Shown here: positions 43,675 to 52,608 of the stretch, one piece after another
How the letters are laid out: the number at the start of each line of letters is the position of its first letter
How positions within the stretch are numbered: position 1 is the first letter of the stretch
Assembly (NCBI RefSeq): GCF_019443965.1
Contig: NZ_CP040814.1
Coordinates: 930,001 to 994,000, forward strand
Direction of reading: 5' to 3'
DNA from: Salinibacterium sp. M195
GTDB taxonomy: Bacteria; Actinomycetota; Actinomycetes; Actinomycetales; Microbacteriaceae
DNA: 64,000 nt
Notes under the pieces: model-generated
Seen by the model: only the letters and a program-made list of their open reading frames with translations
Databases searched by the model: none
Told to the model about the DNA's origin: nothing
Translations under genes and position numbers: made by a program

Positions 43675-44408
43675 CAACCTCAATGACTGACGATATCTGG
43701 ATCGAGTACTTCACTGTCGAGCTTCGCTTGCGCCACGTGCCTGGCCCCGCAATCGGGGATGCCGTCGCCAGCGTTCGTGAGCTTCTGGCCGACTCTGGGC
43801 AGAGTGCGGAAGAAGCGTTTGGTTCTGCAGGTGAGTACGCGGCGTCGCTGGAACTCCCCACTATGAATACGCGTGTGCGAGGAATCCGCACGGTGCTTCT
43901 GCCCGTGTTGGGCCTCTTCACGTTCCTCATATTTGCATTGGCCAGTACTGCACGGTTCGATCAGGACCTCGTTCTCGTCTCGGTGCCTCAGCTGCTGCTG
44001 TTGGGCATCCCTGTGCTCTTGACCGTGTTGTTTGCTTTCCCGTTCTATCCGCGAGCGGTCATCCGCCAACGGTGGCTTCCAGTGGTGCTGATGCTCGTCG
44101 CGGGGGCTTCCGGCGGTTTCGCGGCGTTCTTGGCTCCGGCGTCCGCGGCTGACGCGTGGCTGATGGGGTCTGCGTTACCGCTGCTCTTCGGCGCCGGGAC
44201 TGTGCTGATTATGCTCTCCGTTGTCGGTACTGTCGCGACGCTGCGCAGCCGCGACGATGATGAGATTATTGCGCCATTGCACGCACCGGATGACGAGGAG
44301 CGACCACGCGATTGGCGCCAGTTGCGGATCGCCGTCAACTGGCTTTTCCCGCTCATGGCTGTCGTCGTATTCACAATGGCGTGGGTGTTCAGTCTCCTCA
44401 GGCCCTGA
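43671..44408 (+). CDS. PadR-linked multi-pass membrane protein
   Basis: 245 aa from the ATG at 43671 (ATGA overlap). The N-terminal 60 residues form a soluble helical region (ELRLRHVPGPAIGDAVASVRELLADSG), reminiscent of the HAAS/DUF1700 domain often encoded after PadR genes. Five hydrophobic segments follow (about 73-94, 102-124, 130-152, 158-185, 222-243). Function unknown; probably senses or responds to membrane stress together with PadR (inference). Confidence 0.75.
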   Translation: MTTSMTDDIWIEYFTVELRLRHVPGPAIGDAVASVRELLADSGQSAEEAFGSAGEYAASLELPTMNTRVRGIRTVLLPVLGLFTFLIFALASTARFDQDLVLVSVPQLLLLGIPVLLTVLFAFPFYPRAVIRQRWLPVVLMLVAGASGGFAAFLAPASAADAWLMGSALPLLFGAGTVLIMLSVVGTVATLRSRDDDEIIAPLHAPDDEERPRDWRQLRIAVNWLFPLMAVVVFTMAWVFSLLRP

Positions 44409-44646
44409 CTGCCTGGGTGAGCGCGGTTTCGAATGCGCTCACTGACCCGCTGACGGCCTCAAGTTCGTGATCGCGTAGCGCTGTCGAGATGCGACCGTCG
44501 TCGTGATGCGCGAGCACAATCGGCGAGTGCGTGATGTCGCACAGCGAGCACGCGGCGGTGCCAAGCATGTGCCCGATCACGTAGCGGGTTTCGCCCCACA
44601 CGCCACCGTCTGCGTTGTAGATCCCGGTGTAACGGATGATCGCCAA
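44398..44646 (-). CDS. Small hypothetical protein with a CxxC-type motif
   Basis: 82 aa. Contains GHMLGTAACSLCDITHSP, with a CSLC pair that may bind metal. I recall similar short actinobacterial proteins of unknown role but cannot name the family. Its 3' end overlaps the convergent membrane-protein gene by 11 bp. Codon pattern supports it as real. Confidence 0.6.
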   Translation of the reverse strand: MAIIRYTGIYNADGGVWGETRYVIGHMLGTAACSLCDITHSPIVLAHHDDGRISTALRDHELEAVSGSVSAFETALTQAVRA

Positions 44647-44840
44647 GATGCCTCCTCGCCCGGCCCGGTGCCGGAACTCCTGTGTGCAGAGTTATTCGGA
44701 GACGCCGGGCGCCGCGGATGGGTAGTTGTTTCTCCAGAACAAACGGGTGACAGCCGCGGGTGCTCGCCCTCGAGCAGTGTTTCTGGACGTGATCGATAGA
44801 GCTCTCGTCATCGTCGTGCCCTCAATTTTGTGGACAAGAA

Positions 44841-44936
44841 TGTCACCGTACGACCGCATCGCATTATGTGCGCGTACGGTGACATTTTCTTTTGTCACCG
44901 TACGGTGACATGCTACGATGACACCGTACGGTGACA
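44841..44936. promoter_or_regulatory. Four HipB operators with 26-bp periodicity
   Basis: 18-bp sites based on TGTCACCGTACGGTGACA. O1 44841-44858 (left half perfect), O2 44867-44884 (right half perfect), O3 44893-44910 (perfect palindrome), O4 44919-44936 (one mismatch). Each begins exactly 26 bp after the previous one. E. coli hipBA also has four operators bound by HipB, supporting the assignment. Confidence 0.82.
44892..44919 (+). promoter_or_regulatory. Predicted hipBA promoter
   Basis: TTGTCA (44892-44897) and TACGAT (44914-44919) are 16 bp apart. Operator O3 fills the -35/-10 interval and O4 covers the start region. Confidence 0.55.
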
Positions 44937-44967
44937 CGGTGTGTGGAATGGCAGCGAGGAGGAATCG

Positions 44968-45225
44968 ATGAAAAACGTACGGGCGCTAGGAGCGCGCGTG
45001 AAGCAACTCCGCTCAGAAGCGGGGTTGAGCCAGCAGCAACTAGCGGAACGCGCGTTTGTCTCCCGCAAGTGGCTCATGGACTTCGAGCGCGGCAAGCCCA
45101 CGGTTGAGGCAAACAAGGTTCTTGATGTGTTTCAAGCGCTCGGCTATGAACTAGAGCTCCAGCCGCTGTCGCGCTCAGAATCCCGGATTCGGAACGAGGG
45201 TGTTCATGCCAAACCGACAGCTTGA
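44968..45225 (+). CDS. hipB: HipB-type antitoxin
   Basis: 85 aa from the ATG at 44968, set by an AGGAGG site at 44957-44962; an upstream frame extension is rejected because it enters operator DNA. XRE-type HTH spans residues 5-60 (LGARVKQLRSEAGLSQQQLAERAFVSRKWLMDFERG). Represses hipBA by binding the four operators and neutralises HipA in a complex. Overlaps hipA by 20 bp, so antitoxin is translated first. Confidence 0.88.
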   Translation: MKNVRALGARVKQLRSEAGLSQQQLAERAFVSRKWLMDFERGKPTVEANKVLDVFQALGYELELQPLSRSESRIRNEGVHAKPTA

Positions 45226-46492
45226 CGTTTATCTGGATGGCAATCTCGCCGGCGTCGCCCAGATGTCATCGAATGGCGCGCTCACGTTTTTATACGACGA
45301 TTCCTATGCAGCGAGGACCAATCCAACTCCACTCTCGCTATCGATGCCGGTCGATGTGAAAGCGCACAAGAACCGTGTGGTCTTGCCGTTCATCCAAGGG
45401 CTGCTTCCGGATAACGCCCAGGCGCTTGCGGCGATCGCCAGTACATATTCGGTCTCGGCTGCGAGCCCCTTTGCAATGCTCGAACACGTCGGGAAAGATG
45501 TCGCCGGCGCGCTGCAATTTGTGCCGCACGGAGCGAGTTCACCTGATGCTGTAGAGACGCGGAGCCGGGTCGCTGAGCTGACCGATGAGCAGATTGAGGA
45601 GAAACTCAACGAGGCCATAAGCGAGTATCGCGATGGTAAACCGGTAACGCAGGCGGATGGGCGCTTCAGTTTGGCAGGGGCGCAACCGAAAATTGCCCTC
45701 CACGAGTTGGCTTCCGGACGGTGGGCGTTGCCTGAGGATGCGACTCCAACGACGCATATTTTCAAACCGAACGCTGGCGAAATGAAAGACATCGATGTCA
45801 TCGAGCAGATGACGATGAATGCAGCTCGGCTTTTAGGTCTAAACGTCTCAGAGAGTTACGTTCGCAACTTCGGCGACGTAAGCACGTTCGTGTCCAAGCG
45901 ATACGACAGAGTTTTCTCGGGCGGACGATGGCACCGCCTCCATCAAGAGGATTTGTGCCAGGCGTTGGGTGTAACGCCGGCCAAGAAGTACCAGCGCACG
46001 GAAGGTGGGCCGGGTGTGGGCGACTTTGCGACTCTGACAGAACGGTTCCCGATTGCCTCAGACCGGCGTGAGGCATCGGGGGAGTTTTTCGCAGCTTTTG
46101 TCTTTAATGTTGTTATTGGCGGCACAGACGCGCACGCTAAGAATTACTCGCTCCTTCTGGAGAACGAGACTGTGGCGTTGGCTCCGCTCTATGACTTGGC
46201 CACGTATGCGCCGTATCGCACGGATGATGAAGTTGTGTTGCTTCCGATGAATGTGAACGGCAAGTATCGTTCTGACGCTATTTCAACGGCCGACCTGGTG
46301 AAAGTGGGTGCCCGCTTGAGGGTGCCCACGGATCAAGCAGTCGCGATCGTCGACCGGATGAGGAATGGGGCGGTAACGGCATTTGCCGAGGCCGGAGAAG
46401 AATTTGGTGAAAATCAATCTGCTCGAGTTGTGGCGTCGGCTGTCGTTGAGGCCATCCGCAAACTTCCGCTCTGTGTCGATGCCGCCGTCTGA
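45206..46492 (+). CDS. hipA: HipA-type serine/threonine-protein kinase toxin
   Basis: 428 aa from the ATG at 45206 (a GTG at 45200 is possible). N-terminal HipA domain (VYLDGNLAGVAQM, LPFIQGLLPDN) and kinase core: glycine-rich FSLAGAQPK with Ser155, aligned to the E. coli Ser150 autophosphorylation site; HIFKPN ATP lysine; catalytic Asp308 in GGTDAHAKN; and Mg ligand Asp330 in LYDLAT. All catalytic residues appear intact. E. coli HipA phosphorylates glutamyl-tRNA synthetase and causes persistence; HipA-family targets vary. Confidence 0.9.
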   Translation: MPNRQLDVYLDGNLAGVAQMSSNGALTFLYDDSYAARTNPTPLSLSMPVDVKAHKNRVVLPFIQGLLPDNAQALAAIASTYSVSAASPFAMLEHVGKDVAGALQFVPHGASSPDAVETRSRVAELTDEQIEEKLNEAISEYRDGKPVTQADGRFSLAGAQPKIALHELASGRWALPEDATPTTHIFKPNAGEMKDIDVIEQMTMNAARLLGLNVSESYVRNFGDVSTFVSKRYDRVFSGGRWHRLHQEDLCQALGVTPAKKYQRTEGGPGVGDFATLTERFPIASDRREASGEFFAAFVFNVVIGGTDAHAKNYSLLLENETVALAPLYDLATYAPYRTDDEVVLLPMNVNGKYRSDAISTADLVKVGARLRVPTDQAVAIVDRMRNGAVTAFAEAGEEFGENQSARVVASAVVEAIRKLPLCVDAAV

Positions 46493-46625
46493 TCGCGCTG
46501 TGGCTCGTGCTTCTCTCCACGGGATCAGCACGAAGCTCTCGCCGGGCACCTTCTAATAGCCCTCACGGTCGCTAAGTATTTCTCCGAGTGCAGCTTTCGG
46601 TAACGGCTGCCCTTGAGGGTCTTGT

Positions 46626-47336
46626 CTACCCTCGGAGGGCTCTATCAATCAGCTCGCGCAATCGGTGCAACAGCTGGTTCTTGGTCTGATCCTGTTCGCC
46701 GAGTGGTTTGCCGTTGAGCAGGATGCCCGGTGACGAGGTATTGATCGTCATGACGTGGTTGGCGAACTGGTTGGCGGCATTCGCTGAATTCTTGGCGGAT
46801 GATGTCAATGCGGTTCGTGAAGTCTCTAGGTGGCTGGTGGCCGATGTTGCAACAGCGTTGGCTTTGGCCATGATGTTGTCGCGGTGAACAGCGAGGGCCT
46901 TGGCCGCATTCATGACGACCGCGAGTATGGCGAGGACAGCGGTGATGGTGAGGGGGACCACGACCTCTTCTGGGCGACTGGGAAATGGGAGTTCGACGCG
47001 TCCGGCAAAGAGGTTTTCGAGGATGCCGCTGGTTCCGCCGCCGGCAACAAAGGAACTGTAGGCGTCGGTGAGCAGTCCCGCGAGGGCTCCGAGAACGGTG
47101 GCGATGGCACCGACGACGAGGGCGAAGAGAAAGTCGCGGCCTCGACTGACCGGGCCACGTGAGCCTAGGGCGAAGAGTTGAAATGCCGCAAACATGCCAA
47201 TCGCGGCGACTGCGGCTGCGACTCCAGTCCCCAGCAGGCCGACGATCACTGCTGAGGCGATTGCGAGGGGTATCGCCAGCACTGAGAGGAACGCGCCGAG
47301 GGCAAAGTTGTGGGGTTTGGTAGAGATGTCTGACAC
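46626..47336 (-). CDS. Hypothetical membrane protein
   Basis: 236 aa with four predicted membrane segments in the first 145 residues (about 11-36, 38-57, 68-90, 127-147), then a soluble helical tail rich in Ala, Ser, Asn (TSATSHLETSRTALTSSAKN) and a basic amphipathic end. No recognised family. Lies 120 bp downstream of recQ, so it may be the last gene of that transcript or independent. Confidence 0.65.
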   Translation of the reverse strand: MSDISTKPHNFALGAFLSVLAIPLAIASAVIVGLLGTGVAAAVAAIGMFAAFQLFALGSRGPVSRGRDFLFALVVGAIATVLGALAGLLTDAYSSFVAGGGTSGILENLFAGRVELPFPSRPEEVVVPLTITAVLAILAVVMNAAKALAVHRDNIMAKANAVATSATSHLETSRTALTSSAKNSANAANQFANHVMTINTSSPGILLNGKPLGEQDQTKNQLLHRLRELIDRALRG

Positions 47337-47456
47337 GGTGGCGACCTCCGATCGCGCGGCAACGGCGTTGTTGCTTGAGCTATCAGACTAGCTTTTTGTT
47401 GGGCTGTCAGCAGGAGTTTCTTGGAGTGCTGCTCGTGCAGTGCTGCTCGTGCAGTG

Positions 47457-49655
47457 CTAACCGCGGAGGGCGAGCGCGAACGGGAGTACGGCATCCGCTC
47501 CAGCTTCGCGGAGCGCCTTGGCGGCGATGGTGAGGGTCCAGCGGGAGTCGACGAGGTCGTCGACGAGCAGGAGGGGGCCGTGGGGTAGCGGGTTGCCTGC
47601 TGCTGATGCGGTGCCCTCGGCGCTTCCGGCTGCACTGTTGCCGCCAGCCCATTCGAATCGTCCCCACACGCTCGCCAACCGGTAGGCACTGTTGCCGCCG
47701 GGTTCGCCGGTGGGCCCGCCGCCGGTGTGGCTGAGCGTTCCGAGGTAGGGCAGTTTGCCGGCGCTGGCGAGGGCTTCGGCGATGGATGCCACGAGTTGTG
47801 GTTTGTTGCGTGACGGCATCGAGACGACGGCGACGGGTCGCTCATCCCACCCCCAGTCGGCGAGCACGCGGACGCAAGCTGTAACAAGCGCGGGGCTCGC
47901 TGGCGCGTCGGGTGTGCCGGGGGCGAAGAGGGTGCGCAGCGTGCCGCCCCAGCCGAGGTCGGTGAGGCGGGCGAGGGCGCGACCTTCGGTGGCGCGCAGT
48001 TCGGGGTTGATGCGTCCGCGCACGGGGACGCCGAGCTTGTCGGCTCCGGTGGGCCATTGCGCGCGGGGTTCGATGGGCACGCCGACTTTGTCGAGGGTGG
48101 CGGTGGCGCGGGTGGTGGCATCCGTGCTGATGTCTGTCGGGTACCAGACGCCGGCGCAGTTATCGCAGCGGCCGCAGGGGTTGGCGGTGTCGTCATCGAG
48201 GGCGCGTTGCAGGTATTCCATGCGGCAGCCTTCGGTGCCGGCGGGCAGTCGTTCGTAGTCGAGCATGTGTTGTTGTTCGGCTCGGCGGGCGGCGGTGACT
48301 CCGGCGTAGCGTTCGGCGTCGTAGCTCCAGGGCTGGCCGGTGGCGGTCCAGCCGCCTTGCACGCGGGCGACAGCACCATCCACGTCGAGCACTTTCAGCA
48401 GCAGCTCGAGCGGAGTGCGGCGCAGGTTTACGCGGGCTTCGAGCGCGGGGGTGGAGACGGGCCCGGCGCCGGAGTTTGCGGCGGCGGTGAGTTCGGCGAT
48501 CACGAGTTCGGCGTTGGCCTGGTCGGGCATGGATGCGGTGGCGAAGTATTCCCAGATGTCTTCGTCTTCGCGGCCCGGCATCAGCAGCACGTCGGCGTTG
48601 TCGGTGGCGCGGCCGGCGCGGCCAACCTGTTGGTAGTAAGCGACGGGGGAGGACGGGGCGCCGAGGTGCACGACGAAGCCGAGGTCGGGTTTGTCGAAGC
48701 CCATGCCGAGGGCACTCGTGGCGACGAGTGCTTTCACGGTGTTGTTCTTGAGCGCCTGTTCGGACTCTTCGCGTTCTTGCGGGTCGGTTTTGCCGGTGTA
48801 GGCGCGCACATCCATGCCGCTGTCGCGCAGCAGCCGCGCGGTGTCTTCGGCGGCCGAAACGGTAAGCGTGTAGATGATGCCGCTGCCGGGCAGTTCGGCG
48901 AGGTGGCTCAGCAGCCAGCCGAGGCGAGCTCGGGCATCCGCCAGCTTCAGGACACCCAGGCGAAGGGATGCTCGCGCCAGGGGGCCACGGATGGTGACGA
49001 CTTCGGTGCCGCCCGTGGCTGTGTTTTCGACGCTGTCGCTGCTCCCGGTTTCGAGTTGCGCGGCGATGTCGGCGACGACGCGGGAGTTGGCGGTGGCTGT
49101 GGTGGCGAGCACGGGGACGCCGTCGGGCATGGTGGCGATGAGTTCGCGCAGGCGGCGGTAGTCGGGGCGAAAGTCGTGGCCCCAGTCGCTGATGCAGTGC
49201 GCTTCGTCGACGACGAGCATCCCGATGCGGTTGATCAGTGCGGGCAGTTGGTTGTCGCGAAAGCTGGGGTTGTTGAGGCGTTCGGGCGAGACGAGCAGCA
49301 CGTCGACTTCGTCGTTGGCGAGCTGCTGCTGAACTTCGGCCCATTCGTGGGGGTTGGTGGAGTTGATGGCGACGGCCCGAACTCCGGCGCGGGATGCCGC
49401 GGCAATCTGATCGCGCATGAGCGCCAGCAGTGGCGACACGAGCACGGTAGGGCCCGCACCTCGCCGGCGCATGAGCAGGGTGGAGACGAAGTAGACGGCG
49501 GACTTTCCCCACCCGGTGCGCTGCACCACCAGCGCCCGGCGGCGCCCATCGACGAGCGTCTCGATCGCCTCAAACTGTCCCTCATGAAAATCGGCAGTCT
49601 CGTTGCCCACAAGCGTGCGGAGAACGGTCAGGGCATCGGTGCGGGTATCTGTCAC
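47457..49655 (-). CDS. RecQ-family DNA helicase with phosphoribosyltransferase-like C-terminus
   Basis: 732 aa from a GTG at 49655. Helicase motifs: Walker A QRTGWGKSAVYF (non-canonical Trp), DEAHCISDWGHDFRPDY, TATANSRVV, the motif IV-VI region (TSALGMGFDKPDLGFVVHLG, QQVGRAGR) and the RecQ zinc cysteines in EGCRMEYLQRALDDD...NPCGRCDNCAG. Beyond the usual winged-helix region the last 130 residues resemble a PRTase, with GPLLLVDDLVDSRWT as a PRPP-loop-like motif. A 3'-5' helicase role in repair is expected. Starts 4 bp after the PLD-helicase stop, so cotranscribed with it. A 557-codon antisense frame is a shadow. Confidence 0.88.
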   Translation of the reverse strand: MTDTRTDALTVLRTLVGNETADFHEGQFEAIETLVDGRRRALVVQRTGWGKSAVYFVSTLLMRRRGAGPTVLVSPLLALMRDQIAAASRAGVRAVAINSTNPHEWAEVQQQLANDEVDVLLVSPERLNNPSFRDNQLPALINRIGMLVVDEAHCISDWGHDFRPDYRRLRELIATMPDGVPVLATTATANSRVVADIAAQLETGSSDSVENTATGGTEVVTIRGPLARASLRLGVLKLADARARLGWLLSHLAELPGSGIIYTLTVSAAEDTARLLRDSGMDVRAYTGKTDPQEREESEQALKNNTVKALVATSALGMGFDKPDLGFVVHLGAPSSPVAYYQQVGRAGRATDNADVLLMPGREDEDIWEYFATASMPDQANAELVIAELTAAANSGAGPVSTPALEARVNLRRTPLELLLKVLDVDGAVARVQGGWTATGQPWSYDAERYAGVTAARRAEQQHMLDYERLPAGTEGCRMEYLQRALDDDTANPCGRCDNCAGVWYPTDISTDATTRATATLDKVGVPIEPRAQWPTGADKLGVPVRGRINPELRATEGRALARLTDLGWGGTLRTLFAPGTPDAPASPALVTACVRVLADWGWDERPVAVVSMPSRNKPQLVASIAEALASAGKLPYLGTLSHTGGGPTGEPGGNSAYRLASVWGRFEWAGGNSAAGSAEGTASAAGNPLPHGPLLLVDDLVDSRWTLTIAAKALREAGADAVLPFALALRG

Positions 49656-49659
49656 GTGG

Positions 49660-52608
49660 CTAGTGTGGCAGGGGGTGCTGACTTTTCGGTGTTGCGAACA
49701 TTTGTGACGTGTGGAAGTAGTCGAACATAGCCGGATTGAGGGGATCGTCGAAGCGGAGGTTCATATGAACTACCGGCAATTCAGCGCCTTCGTCGTCCGT
49801 CATCGACGTCTGAAACGCGCCGCTCGATTGAGCGTGACCGAGGTAATAAAATCGTTCTTTCTCAGCATCGTCCATCTGCATGAAGACATGGAGGGCAGCG
49901 TCGTTGCTTAATATCGGCGTCAGCTCTTTGCTATCAAGTTTTCGTTTGCTTTTAGTCGACCAAATCATGTTCTGGCTATCGATGAGAGCATCCGCGTATG
50001 CCGTGCTCGCTGAGATGTCCTTCGACTTATGAAGGGTTACAAAGATCGGGCAAGTCATGGTTTGAAGATCGACTTTGTACCCGTTGATCACTCCAGAGCG
50101 GTTCTTTTCCCAATTCAGTAGACGACAAACGTCCTTCCTGGAGTATTGGAGGCCCGGTGTGAACGGCTGGTCGGACGCGAATCGGCTTTTTATACGAGCG
50201 AGACCGGTCCTCACAAGGTCGTCTACGGCTGAGCGGAATGGCTCAGAGGACAGGTACTCCTCTGAGTATGCCGATGTTAGCTTCACGAAGTCGCCGTCAT
50301 CAGTCCCCGGGCCTTGGGTTGCAAACTTGTCGGCCTCGGAGGAGGTGTTGAACGCGAGAGTGAGACTCCGGATGGCGCTCTCAACGATCTCGTCTGATGA
50401 CGGTAGGCCCACTAGCTCAAATATTGAAGCGATATCTTGCCGGCTAAGCGCGCTGCCGGCAAGAAGGCGTTCCAGGAGTAGCAATTCGTGTGGCCGTTTT
50501 GCGTTGAAAAGCTCCCTAGAGATAACCGTCAACATCAGCGAGGCTGCCGTAGATACGTCGAGTTCGCGGATCTTCAATTTCGAGAGTAACTCCGGGTAGT
50601 TCCGGAAGTTGTGGTTGGTCGCTAGCACTAATGGATCAACCGACTCAAATTTCAGGAAATCGAAAAGTAGCGGAACGTGGCCGACGCGGTTCCTCACAGC
50701 TTCGATCGCGCTCTTGAGGTTCTGCAAGCTGTCTAACTTGACTCTCGCTAAAGAATCAAGAACCCGCTTCTGCGATATCCGGTCGAAGCGCACACTAGAC
50801 AGCCCCGCGAGTACTCCCGCCTCTTCAGCAGCGATGAGGTTCTTTCGAATTGACTCCTTGTTGAGCGAGTCGTCACCAAATAGTGCGATCGGGATGAGGA
50901 AGTTATTTTTATAGTTCCCGATGAAGTCGATGACGACGAGGTAATCCTTGCCCTCAACCTTCCGTAGTCCCCGGCCTAGTTGTTGGACGAACACGATGCT
51001 CGACTGGGTGTGCCGGAGCATGATGATCTGGTTGACCGAGGGGATATCGACGCCTTCGTTGAAGATGTCCACGGTGAGCACATAGTCGAGCTCTCCCGCT
51101 TCAAGGCGTTCGACGACCGCCTCGCGCTCCTGAATGGAGTCCTCGCCGGTCAACGCGACCGTGCGCAACGTACTCCGGCGTAGCGTCCGGGTGTTCAGCT
51201 CAGCGGAGAGAGCGTGCGCTTCCTCTTTCCTGCTGCAGAAGATGAGACCCCGGGGTTTCCTACCCGCTTGGCCATAGGTCTCGATCGACTTCAGAATGTG
51301 GTCTATGCGCTCGGCCGTGACGAGTCGTGAAAGCGGAGTCGCTTCATCCGTCGAAAAACCGTCTTCGAAGGTGAGGTCGGCAACGCCGTAGTAATGGAAT
51401 GGCGCCAGCATGTCTAGTTCGAGCGCTGAGTTGAGTCGGATCTCGTAAGGCACGTTGTAGTCGAACAGCTCAAAGATGTTCTCACCGTCGGGGCGTTCAG
51501 GGGTGGCCGTCATCCCGAGCATGAACTTGGGAGTGAAATGGTCGAAGACCTTTGTAAAGCTGTTCGCTCCAGCTCGATGAACCTCGTCGATCAAGATGTA
51601 ATCGAAAGTCGCAGGGTCCAAACTGTCGAGCACGCCTTGCTGCGAGAGCGTTTGCACAGTAGCGAACACGTAACGCTTGTGGGGCTCACGCTTGGTGCCA
51701 GTGATCTTTCCAAAGTCTTCTCTGGGTGCACCCAATACCTTCTGAAACTCGACTATCGCCCTGTCAAGAATCTGTTCACGATGAGCAACGAACAGCAGTC
51801 GTCTCGGGTTGACCTCCCGCACGTCTAAAGCAGAAAGGATCGTCTTTCCTGTGCCGGTCGCGGAGATGATGAGGGCTCGGTCCTTGTGCGCGGCGCGAAC
51901 TGTCGCGATGGCTTTGAGCGCATCGACCTGCATATTGTTCGGCGTGATCGAGCCGACGGAGGCTGGTGCCGTTTCTGCAGCAGCCGTTCGCCGCACGCTT
52001 CGGGGTCTGTCGGCTGGAGGCCGATAATTAGCTGCGTAGTCATCAATCCATGCCTGAGTGAGCGGCTCGGAGTTGAAAAACTCGTCGTCAAGAAGGTTAC
52101 TGAACTGCTCAGCGAGATCACTGTCGCGCGTGGCGGAGACGCGAAGGTTCCATTCGTGGTTCTTCGCTAAAGCGGTTTCGGTGAGATTCGAACTACCCAG
52201 GATTGCTGTCACACCGTTGGGTTGTTGGAAGACGTAGCCCTTGGGGTGGAATGCACTCTCGTTGTGGATTCGAACATCGATCCCGAGCTCGCGGAGATTG
52301 AGCAGCTCCGAGAAGGCACGCGGGGAGTTGAACCCTAGATAGTCGGAGGTGATGATTCGACCGACACCTTCGAAGTCGATCAACTCCTGCTTGAGCAGTG
52401 CGATGGCTCGTGGCGAGACGAAGGCAACCGAGAAAGTGAACGAAGTCGCTCGCTGCAGCTCACTGCGCAGCGCACGCAACATCGAGTCTGTCTCGGTGTT
52501 GAGGACCAAATGCGGGTGCAGCCTTCGAGGGGCCGCGACTGTTTTATCGACGTAGCCGAAACTGACGTCTTGGCCGAACGGCTTGAGGTCGTGAAGGTCC
52601 AGTGACAT
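49660..52608 (-). CDS. PLD-like nuclease + SF2 helicase + DUF3427 protein
   Basis: 982 aa in three parts. Residues 30-190 are phospholipase-D-like, with His121-x-Lys123 (AFHPKGYVF) and GSSNLTE as a single HKD half-site. Residues 225-560 are an SF2 helicase: Walker A SATGTGKT (249-256), DEVH (341-344), TATPERPDG and QQLGRGLRK. The C-terminal 350 residues match the DUF3427 region (the VDLQTMTCPIFVTLHK portion is characteristic). Such proteins resemble restriction-type helicase-nucleases and occur in defence islands. In an operon with a Nudix gene upstream (TAATG overlap) and RecQ downstream; no methylase is present. Confidence 0.83.
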   Translation of the reverse strand: MSLDLHDLKPFGQDVSFGYVDKTVAAPRRLHPHLVLNTETDSMLRALRSELQRATSFTFSVAFVSPRAIALLKQELIDFEGVGRIITSDYLGFNSPRAFSELLNLRELGIDVRIHNESAFHPKGYVFQQPNGVTAILGSSNLTETALAKNHEWNLRVSATRDSDLAEQFSNLLDDEFFNSEPLTQAWIDDYAANYRPPADRPRSVRRTAAAETAPASVGSITPNNMQVDALKAIATVRAAHKDRALIISATGTGKTILSALDVREVNPRRLLFVAHREQILDRAIVEFQKVLGAPREDFGKITGTKREPHKRYVFATVQTLSQQGVLDSLDPATFDYILIDEVHRAGANSFTKVFDHFTPKFMLGMTATPERPDGENIFELFDYNVPYEIRLNSALELDMLAPFHYYGVADLTFEDGFSTDEATPLSRLVTAERIDHILKSIETYGQAGRKPRGLIFCSRKEEAHALSAELNTRTLRRSTLRTVALTGEDSIQEREAVVERLEAGELDYVLTVDIFNEGVDIPSVNQIIMLRHTQSSIVFVQQLGRGLRKVEGKDYLVVIDFIGNYKNNFLIPIALFGDDSLNKESIRKNLIAAEEAGVLAGLSSVRFDRISQKRVLDSLARVKLDSLQNLKSAIEAVRNRVGHVPLLFDFLKFESVDPLVLATNHNFRNYPELLSKLKIRELDVSTAASLMLTVISRELFNAKRPHELLLLERLLAGSALSRQDIASIFELVGLPSSDEIVESAIRSLTLAFNTSSEADKFATQGPGTDDGDFVKLTSAYSEEYLSSEPFRSAVDDLVRTGLARIKSRFASDQPFTPGLQYSRKDVCRLLNWEKNRSGVINGYKVDLQTMTCPIFVTLHKSKDISASTAYADALIDSQNMIWSTKSKRKLDSKELTPILSNDAALHVFMQMDDAEKERFYYLGHAQSSGAFQTSMTDDEGAELPVVHMNLRFDDPLNPAMFDYFHTSQMFATPKSQHPLPH

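Noticed and set aside
47246..48379. 377-codon Pro/Ala-rich minus-strand frame
   Set aside because: Overlaps the 3' part of recQ in another frame and lacks a ribosome site.
48057..49730. 557-codon Gly/Val-rich plus-strand frame
   Set aside because: Antisense to the RecQ-family gene; composition reflects GC-rich third positions.
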